Source: DATAMF01 sp964472565
GTDB taxonomy: Bacteria > Chloroflexota > Anaerolineae > Aggregatilineales > Aggregatilineaceae
Reading direction: 5' to 3'
DNA length: 64,000 bases
Assembly: GCA_964472565.1 (NCBI GenBank)
Contig: CAYYNB010000008.1
Span: 1 to 64,000 of the forward strand
The position numbers and the translations under genes were made by a program. Shown here in pieces: positions 59,099-64,000 of this stretch (positions within the stretch are counted from its first letter, which is position 1; each line of letters starts with the position of its first letter). Below the pieces are notes generated by a model. It was not told the DNA's origin. It did no database searches and saw only the letters and a program-made list of their open reading frames with translations.

Positions 59099-59974
59099 CT
59101 AACGCGGTCCGGCATAATACGCGGCTATCGAATCCACCTGCCCGCCGTAGGCCTCGCCAAACAGGTTGAGATGCACCAGGATATAATAAAGCTGGTAGAG
59201 GGACCGCCGTTCATCATACCCCACCAGCGGATACGCCGCCTGGTACGCCTCATAGAAGCGTGTTGCGAACCCGCCGAACAGTTCCGTCATGGCGAGGTCC
59301 ATTTCCCGGTGCCCGTAATACACCGCCGGATCGATCAGCACCGCCCGCCCCTGCTCATCCACCAGATAATTACCGCCCCACAAATCACCGTGCAGCAGCG
59401 ACGGGGTAATCGCCTCATCATCCAGCCAGTGATCCAACCGCTCCATCAGGCGGGTCAGCAGGTCTTCGCGCCGCCGGGGTAAACGTCCCCGCTGCCGTGC
59501 CACTTCCATCTGATACCCGATCCGCTGTTCCCGGTAAAAACTGATCCAACTGGATGTTGGTGTGTTGATCTGCGGCAGCCGCCCAATAAAATTATTCTGG
59601 TCCAGCCCATGCTGCGCCGCCTGCTGCCGGTGCAGTTCGGCCAGCCCGCTCCCAAACGCTTCCATCACATTCCCGGCCCGCTTATTCCCTGTTTCGATCC
59701 ACTCCAGCACCAGATACCCGATCCCGTCGGCCTCCCCCTGCGCGATCACGTCCGGCACCCGCAGCGCGCCCGCCCCGCGCAGCAAGCGCAGCCCTTCCGC
59801 CTCTGTCGCAAACATCGCATCCGGGCTGTTCGCATTCCACTTCACAAAATACGACGCGCTGCCGCAGTCGATTTGGGCTGCATAGTTAATATCCCCACCA
59901 AAGACAGGTTGTACGAACGCAATCGTGCCGCCCAAAACAGACGACAGAACCTCGCTCAGCGCGGCTGGCAGCAT
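59099..59974 (-). CDS. Fructosamine/ribulosamine kinase family protein
   Basis: 291 residues of the aminoglycoside-phosphotransferase fold. N-terminal GGDINYAAQID with nucleotide-site Lys in YFVKWN; catalytic loop LLHGDLWGGNYL (HGD and Asn) and metal site VLIDPAVYYGHREMDLAM (D-P-A-x-x-x-G-x-R-E). The HGDLW-x-GN and DPA-x-YGHRE-x-D pattern is specific to the fructosamine-3-kinase family, which phosphorylates sugar adducts on protein lysines. The phosphatase gene lies directly upstream, 2 bases away, forming a deglycation-type pair. Confidence 0.92.
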   Translation of the reverse strand: MLPAALSEVLSSVLGGTIAFVQPVFGGDINYAAQIDCGSASYFVKWNANSPDAMFATEAEGLRLLRGAGALRVPDVIAQGEADGIGYLVLEWIETGNKRAGNVMEAFGSGLAELHRQQAAQHGLDQNNFIGRLPQINTPTSSWISFYREQRIGYQMEVARQRGRLPRRREDLLTRLMERLDHWLDDEAITPSLLHGDLWGGNYLVDEQGRAVLIDPAVYYGHREMDLAMTELFGGFATRFYEAYQAAYPLVGYDERRSLYQLYYILVHLNLFGEAYGGQVDSIAAYYAGPR

Positions 59975-59976
59975 AA

Positions 59977-60447
59977 TTACAGCCCCTTTTCCCGGCGGAT
60001 GTGCGCTAGCAGTCCTTCCGCACCTTTGCTCACCAGATCGTACACCTTGCCAAATTCTCCCGTATAATACGGGTCCGGCACGTCCCGCGTGGTGACGCCG
60101 TCCGCGTAGTCGAGAAACTTCTGCACCACCGCCGCGCTGTTAGCCGGTTTCATCTGCCGCACGTCGGTGAGATTATCCTCATCCATCGTCAGAATATAAT
60201 CGAAAATCTCAAAATCCTCGCGTTTAATCTGCCGTGCCCGCCCGTTATACGCGATCCCATGTTGGCGCAGAATATTCAGCGTGCCCGTATGTGCATGCTC
60301 GCCCACGTGCCAGCGCCCCGTTCCCGCCGAATCGATCATAATCTCATGCGTCAATCCCGCCTCGTTGACCACCTGCTGAAACACCGCTTCCGCCATCGGC
60401 GAGCGGCAGATATTACCCAGGCACACGAACAACACCCGAACCGTCAT
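59977..60447 (-). CDS. Low-molecular-weight protein-tyrosine phosphatase family
   Basis: 156 residues from ATG 60447 (AAAGGAGAACG upstream; TTG at 60450 rejected). P-loop VCLGNICRSPMAEAVF with catalytic Cys and Arg, and the acid loop DVPDPYYTG with Asp. Normal length. The acting substrate may be a phosphotyrosine, phosphoarginine or a sugar phosphate; linkage to the fructosamine kinase family favours the sugar-related variant. Confidence 0.94.
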   Translation of the reverse strand: MTVRVLFVCLGNICRSPMAEAVFQQVVNEAGLTHEIMIDSAGTGRWHVGEHAHTGTLNILRQHGIAYNGRARQIKREDFEIFDYILTMDEDNLTDVRQMKPANSAAVVQKFLDYADGVTTRDVPDPYYTGEFGKVYDLVSKGAEGLLAHIRREKGL

Positions 60448-60481
60448 CAATCGTTCTCCTTTATCAACACGCGAACCCCAA

Positions 60482-60970
60482 TTAATACACCAGCGGAATC
60501 AACTTCCGCACCCGCTTTTGATAAGCCGCATACGCTGGAAATTTTGCCGCCAGATACCGTTCCTCGCGCCGTGATTTGATGTCAAAAAAGAGCAGCAGTA
60601 CCACCGCATAGCTTCCCGTAATCAGGCTCAAATTCAGCAGTGCCCACCCGGTAGCCCCCATGATCAGGCCGCTGTAAATCGGGTGCCGCACCATCCGGTA
60701 GGCCCCGCCCTGCACCAGAGTCGCATCGTCTTTCGGGTGGGGGAGCGGCGAAAGATTATTGCCCAGCCCCCACAATCCCGCCACTGACAGCAGCAGCCCC
60801 ACCGCGCCCAACACTCCGCCGATCACCCAGGTCACCACCCGCACCCCGCCCGGCACATCAGGCCGCACATCCACCGTAATCGGACCAACGGCAATCAGCA
60901 CGAATAACACCCCCTGCACAATCACATACCATTCCCCGCGTGAATTTTTCCACCATACCGGATATTTCAT
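60482..60970 (-). CDS. Isoprenylcysteine carboxyl methyltransferase-like membrane protein
   Basis: 162 residues from ATG 60970; the frame runs further upstream without homology. Four membrane helices and the family signature LVQGGAYRMVRHPIYSGLIM (G-x-Y-x-x-x-RHP-x-Y), followed by EERYLAAKFPAYAAYQKRV. This fold methylates lipids or small hydrophobic acceptors with S-adenosylmethionine; bacterial members mostly lack a known substrate. It is 34 bases upstream of the phosphatase gene in the same direction and may share its transcript. Confidence 0.88.
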   Translation of the reverse strand: MKYPVWWKNSRGEWYVIVQGVLFVLIAVGPITVDVRPDVPGGVRVVTWVIGGVLGAVGLLLSVAGLWGLGNNLSPLPHPKDDATLVQGGAYRMVRHPIYSGLIMGATGWALLNLSLITGSYAVVLLLFFDIKSRREERYLAAKFPAYAAYQKRVRKLIPLVY

Positions 60971-61047
60971 TTTGTCCCTATGTATCTCAGTCAACACCAA
61001 CGATTGTAACAACACCTCCCCCCACCTGCGCATCTTCTGACGCTCTA

Positions 61048-61056
61048 TGCTATACT
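61048..61056 (+). promoter_or_regulatory. Extended -10 promoter of the small GTPase gene
   Basis: TGCTATACT (TG, one base, TATACT). Transcription from about 61063 rules out earlier starts and supports GTG 61086 behind AAGGTGAGG. Confidence 0.55.
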
Positions 61057-61085
61057 GGGACCAATGGAATCAAGGTGAGGCTAGA

Positions 61086-61664
61086 GTGAGCGATCTTCCA
61101 ATCTACAAAGTGCTTCTGGTAGGCGACGGTAATGTGGGGAAAACAAGCCTCGTTCGCCGCTTTTGCGAAGGCAAATTTGAAGAGTCGCGCGTCTTAACCA
61201 TCGGCGTTGACTTCCACTACAAAACCGTTCAGTTAGGTGATCGTCTGCTGCGCCTGTCCATTTGGGATGTCGCCGGACAGGACCGTTTTCGCAGCTTTCG
61301 CGATCAGTTTTATAGCGGCACTTTGGCGGCAGCCCTGATTTATGACTCCACCGCCCCCGCTACCTTCTTTAATCTGCTCCGCTGGCGTGATGAGCTGCTG
61401 GCCGCGACCCCCGGTGTGCCGATGGTCGTCATCGGCAACAAAAGCGACTTAGGGCCGGTGGTGCCTCCCGGTGAGGCCGAAGGCTGGGCCAGGTACGAGG
61501 GGCGCATGCCGTTTCTGATGACCAGCGCGCTCACGGGCGAGAACGTCGAATCGCTTTTTCAGGGTCTGGCCTATCTCGCCTATAAACACCAGGAAACGCT
61601 GCGCGAACTCGACAAACTGCGGGCGCAGTATCTGGGGCCATTGTCCGGCGGTCAGCTTAAGTAA
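61086..61664 (+). CDS. Ras/Rab-like small GTPase
   Basis: 192 residues from GTG 61086. G1 LLVGDGNVGKTSLVRRF, switch I with LTIGVDFHYKTV (Thr in Rab-like position), G3 IWDVAGQDRFRSFRDQFY, G4 VIGNKSDL and G5 LMTSALTGENVESLFQGLAY: complete and strongly Rab-like. There is no C-terminal Cys for prenylation; the tail is a helix ending QLK. Bacterial Ras-like GTPases of this sort are known but rarely characterised. The unknown gene 80 bases downstream in the same direction is the best candidate partner. Confidence 0.94.
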   Translation: MSDLPIYKVLLVGDGNVGKTSLVRRFCEGKFEESRVLTIGVDFHYKTVQLGDRLLRLSIWDVAGQDRFRSFRDQFYSGTLAAALIYDSTAPATFFNLLRWRDELLAATPGVPMVVIGNKSDLGPVVPPGEAEGWARYEGRMPFLMTSALTGENVESLFQGLAYLAYKHQETLRELDKLRAQYLGPLSGGQLK

Positions 61665-61744
61665 CGCCATGCCGCTTTCGCGCTCGGACAATTTTTGTTA
61701 TAGTTACATTATAACGACTTTACCCAATCATTGAGGCGCATGCC

Positions 61745-62599
61745 GTGAGTAACCAGGACGATTCCCCCGAAAATTCTCTGCTGCGGCGAGTTCTGCGAGA
61801 AGATTCTCAATCTGGCCCGTCAGCGGAAGTCCAGCCGGAGGAATCTGCTCCCTTACCGCCACCCTCGCCCCGGCCTCCGCAGCCCAAGTCACCGGTCAGG
61901 CCCCAGGTTCAGGATGAAACGGTCCCCCAGGAACTGCTGACGCCCTCCGTCCCGGCCACACCGCCGCCGGTCACGGTGCTCACCCCGCGCGAACAAATGC
62001 AGCGCGCCGAAGAAGCCTTGATCCAGCTCCGCGAAAAAATGGCGCAAATCGCCGCCGAATTCGCCCAGGGCAAGCTCAACCGCGCCCAGTTCGACGCCAT
62101 CTATGCCCGTTACAGCGAACAGCGTCTCATCACCGAACGGTTGCTGGCTCGCAATCCTGACAGTCAGGCCTGGCAGTCGGTTATCCGTCCGGGCCATACC
62201 AATTTTCTGAAACTGCACTACGAGTCCCGCGTTGTCTCCTATACCATTTACGACCAGGACAGTTTCGCCCTGATTCACCACACAGGTGAAATCCAGTTGG
62301 AACACACGCAGCTTCTCGCCGTTCTCCAGCGCCTGAAATCCATCATGCGCGAACGTGGCAACCCCGGCCCGGCCACCAAAAACCTGAGCGATAGCCGTTG
62401 TGTCCTGTTTATGCCGGGCAAGATCAGCGTGGCCGTTGTGATCTTCTCCGTCGAACCTTCAGCGGCTCAAATCGTCCGCGTTCAGGACATCCACCGCGAT
62501 TTTGAGCGTGCCAATCAACACGCCCTCTCCCTGCACGATTACACCGCCGAGCGCCTGGTTTTTCCGCACCGCGCCCTGTTCGAAGAGAAAAAATACTGA
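61745..62599 (+). CDS. Unknown protein downstream of Ras-like GTPase
   Basis: 284 residues from GTG 61745. Pro/Glu-rich disordered head (1-75), a helical stretch (80-135, REQMQRAEEALIQLREKM), then a mixed alpha/beta domain of about 140 residues (FLKLHYESRVVSYTIYD, SRCVLFMPGKISVAVVIFSVEP, VQDIHRDFERANQHAL). The alternation of strand and helix loosely recalls longin/roadblock folds that regulate small GTPases, but I cannot prove this. No signal peptide or membrane helix. Confidence 0.75.
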   Translation: MSNQDDSPENSLLRRVLREDSQSGPSAEVQPEESAPLPPPSPRPPQPKSPVRPQVQDETVPQELLTPSVPATPPPVTVLTPREQMQRAEEALIQLREKMAQIAAEFAQGKLNRAQFDAIYARYSEQRLITERLLARNPDSQAWQSVIRPGHTNFLKLHYESRVVSYTIYDQDSFALIHHTGEIQLEHTQLLAVLQRLKSIMRERGNPGPATKNLSDSRCVLFMPGKISVAVVIFSVEPSAAQIVRVQDIHRDFERANQHALSLHDYTAERLVFPHRALFEEKKY

Positions 62600-62600
62600 T

Positions 62601-63803
62601 CTATGCGCCCGCGAGCGCCTGTGCCAGCGCCGGAAGCGCCGCCATCGCGCTGTAAAACTCGTTCCCGGCGGGTGTTGGTGTCGGGTACGAACTGAATTTC
62701 GCCACCACCAGTTCCGCCCCCGGCGCGATATACAGCACCTGCCCGCCATACCCCAACCCTTGATACGCCTGGTAACGGTTATGCGTCACCCACCACTGAT
62801 CCCGGTACGAGTATCCCTGGTTGCCCGGCCCCGCCGCTGGTCCTCTGGCAAACGCATCTCGATCTCCCCCATTCTGAATATCTTCGACCACCTCCGCCGC
62901 GATAATCTGCTGTCCGTTATAATGTCCTGCTTGCAGCATCATCTGCCCAAACCGCGCCATATCGCGCAGCGTCGTGATCAAGCCGGACCCCGCCGTTTCT
63001 GCGCACGAAGGCTCCACGATCCAAAAAGCATCCCGCTCGCAGCCCAGTTTAGACCACAGCCGCGCCTGCATCACGTCCGCTAGCGTCTGCCCCGTCAAGC
63101 GTTTGATTAGCCACGCCAGCACATCCGTATTCGGCGTCAGATAGGTAAATTTTTGACCATGAGCGCCCGTTTTGCGCATCAGCGGCAGCATCTCGTATAC
63201 CGTTTCCGCCCCGTGATAATCCGCTGGTCTCTCGCACCATCCTAACGCCACGCCGTACTGCCAGTTTTCCGCAGTCGGATCACTCCGATCATCAGGAAAA
63301 CCTACCGCCGTCGTCATATCCATCACCTGCCGGACGGTAGCATCTCCAAAGCCGCTGTTTTTCAGTTCGGGCAAATACGTATCAACTGTCGCTTGAGGAT
63401 CAAACAAACCCTCATACGCTAGTTGTGCTGCCAGCGTCCCCGTGACCGATTTACTCCCCGATGCCCATGCGTGCAGTGTCTGTGGCTGCATCCCGTTCAG
63501 ATACCGCTCATAGATCACCCGGCCCCGGTGCAGAACAAGTATCCCATCCGTATAACTGAGTTCAACCATATCATCAAAGCTAAACGAGTCCCCCGCCCGG
63601 TTTTGATACGTTACCGGGCTGAGGTCTTGCAAATCCGTTTCCAGCGACGCCACCGGACCCGCCCCCCGCCATACATCCGCCGTTCGATTCAACTTCAGTT
63701 CATTCTGAAAGCTCCACCGGTTATACGGCCCGTACAGTTGGTTGGCATGAGTAACCACGTGATCCGGCGCAGGCGGAAATCCGCTCATCAGGTTGTGATC
63801 CAT
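62601..63803 (-). CDS. Serine hydrolase, class C beta-lactamase-like (6-aminohexanoate-dimer-hydrolase type)
   Basis: 400 residues from ATG 63803 (AAAGGATG upstream), no signal peptide. The nucleophile motif is SGSK in HAWASGSKSVTGTLA. The Tyr motif is near YLTPNTDVLAWLI, and the third motif is in YGGQVLYIAPGAE. The N-terminal FSFDDMVELSYTDGILVLHRGRVIYERY is the typical opening of the esterase/NylB branch. Likely an esterase or amidase acting in the cytosol. The convergent gene ends two bases away. Confidence 0.9.
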   Translation of the reverse strand: MDHNLMSGFPPAPDHVVTHANQLYGPYNRWSFQNELKLNRTADVWRGAGPVASLETDLQDLSPVTYQNRAGDSFSFDDMVELSYTDGILVLHRGRVIYERYLNGMQPQTLHAWASGSKSVTGTLAAQLAYEGLFDPQATVDTYLPELKNSGFGDATVRQVMDMTTAVGFPDDRSDPTAENWQYGVALGWCERPADYHGAETVYEMLPLMRKTGAHGQKFTYLTPNTDVLAWLIKRLTGQTLADVMQARLWSKLGCERDAFWIVEPSCAETAGSGLITTLRDMARFGQMMLQAGHYNGQQIIAAEVVEDIQNGGDRDAFARGPAAGPGNQGYSYRDQWWVTHNRYQAYQGLGYGGQVLYIAPGAELVVAKFSSYPTPTPAGNEFYSAMAALPALAQALAGA

Positions 63804-63827
63804 CTTGACATCCTTTATATCAATTTA

Positions 63828-63853
63828 GATGAACATCAAATTTGATTCTCATC
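63828..63853. promoter_or_regulatory. 26-bp imperfect palindrome upstream of serine hydrolase
   Basis: GATGAACATCAAATTTGATTCTCATC, centred on the perfect core ATCAAATTTGAT; 22 of 26 positions are symmetric. It lies 25 bases before the hydrolase start, with TTGACA on the minus strand (63867-63872) further up. Candidate operator. Confidence 0.5.
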
Positions 63854-63973
63854 GAAATTGTTCTTTTGTCAAGTCTGACCATACAAAGCTGTGCATGATC
63901 ACCAAAGGGGAGCCGTTTACGCTTGCCCGGCTTTGGTGTAGGATCGAAGTAAAGAGCACATTGGAAGAAAATC

Positions 63974-64000
63974 ATGCCTCCACGTCCAGATTTCGAAGTT
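63974..64000 (+). CDS. Start of a CDS cut by the window end
   Basis: ATG with TTGGAAGAAA eight bases upstream, opening MPPRPDFEV to the edge. Only nine codons are visible, so no function can be given. Confidence 0.35.

Overview
The window looks like a stretch of a Chloroflexota genome, probably Anaerolineae or a close relative. This is inferred from family content: multi-GAF sensor kinases, an AAA ATPase fused to an OmpR-type winged helix, TolB-like propellers, Thr/Pro/Ala-rich secreted proteins, a Ras-like GTPase and a MutL-type ASKHA ATPase. No rRNA or marker gene is present to confirm it. The DNA is moderately GC-rich by eye, apart from one clearly AT-richer patch near 22.2-23.5 kb. A 100-N gap at 29206-29305 shows it is an assembled scaffold.

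Layout. 1-7.6 kb: a five-gene plus-strand cluster (Trp-motif membrane protein, polytopic membrane protein, MutL-like ATPase, unknown soluble protein, surface protein with a sorting-signal-like tail). 7.6-15.5 kb: signalling genes (AAA/winged-helix fusion, six-GAF histidine kinase, receiver-kinase hybrid). 15.5-18.2 kb: PspA/IM30, a coiled-coil membrane partner, a GNAT acetyltransferase and a GerMN-like lipoprotein. 18.2-24.3 kb: minus-strand genes (acyltransferase; MFS/YkvA/histidine phosphatase/phosphoesterase operon; two AT-rich paralogous membrane proteins; carboxylesterase). 24.4-29.8 kb: propeller protein, OmpR regulator, HAMP kinase and a triple-PDZ exported protein. 29.8-35.5 kb, minus strand: YraQ/TIGR03943 permease pair with a propeller protein, then a TetR regulator with a DHA2 exporter behind a well-defined promoter/operator. 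35.5-39.9 kb: M20 peptidase, GH13 and GH1 glycosidases. 40-48 kb: a giant FtsK and a UvrD/PcrA helicase. 48-50 kb: SH3-beta-lactamase-fold protein and tRNA-Lys(UUU). 50.3-56.2 kb: an ABC importer of unusual architecture. 56.4-64 kb: thioredoxin reductase, a second GH13 enzyme, fructosamine kinase with a low-molecular-weight phosphatase, a methyltransferase-like membrane protein, a Ras-like GTPase with an unknown partner, and a serine hydrolase.

The best candidates for something undescribed are as follows. (1) The ABC system at 50.3-56.2 kb has a binding lipoprotein that fuses a fasciclin domain, a BmpA-type nucleoside-binding domain and a family-3 amino-acid-binding domain. Its permease carries a roughly 450-residue insert with repeated SH3-like strands. 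(2) The MutL-centred cluster at 1-7.6 kb has no glutamate mutase in view. (3) Several regulatory DNA patterns stand out: three CTGTCAG-like repeats at exact 11-bp spacing upstream of pspA; paired 11-bp repeats upstream of the PDZ gene; an 18-bp palindrome starting on the -35 of ftsK; a three-copy dispersed intergenic repeat; and extended -10 promoters at most recognisable starts.

All domain calls were made by reading translated sequence. No database search was run.
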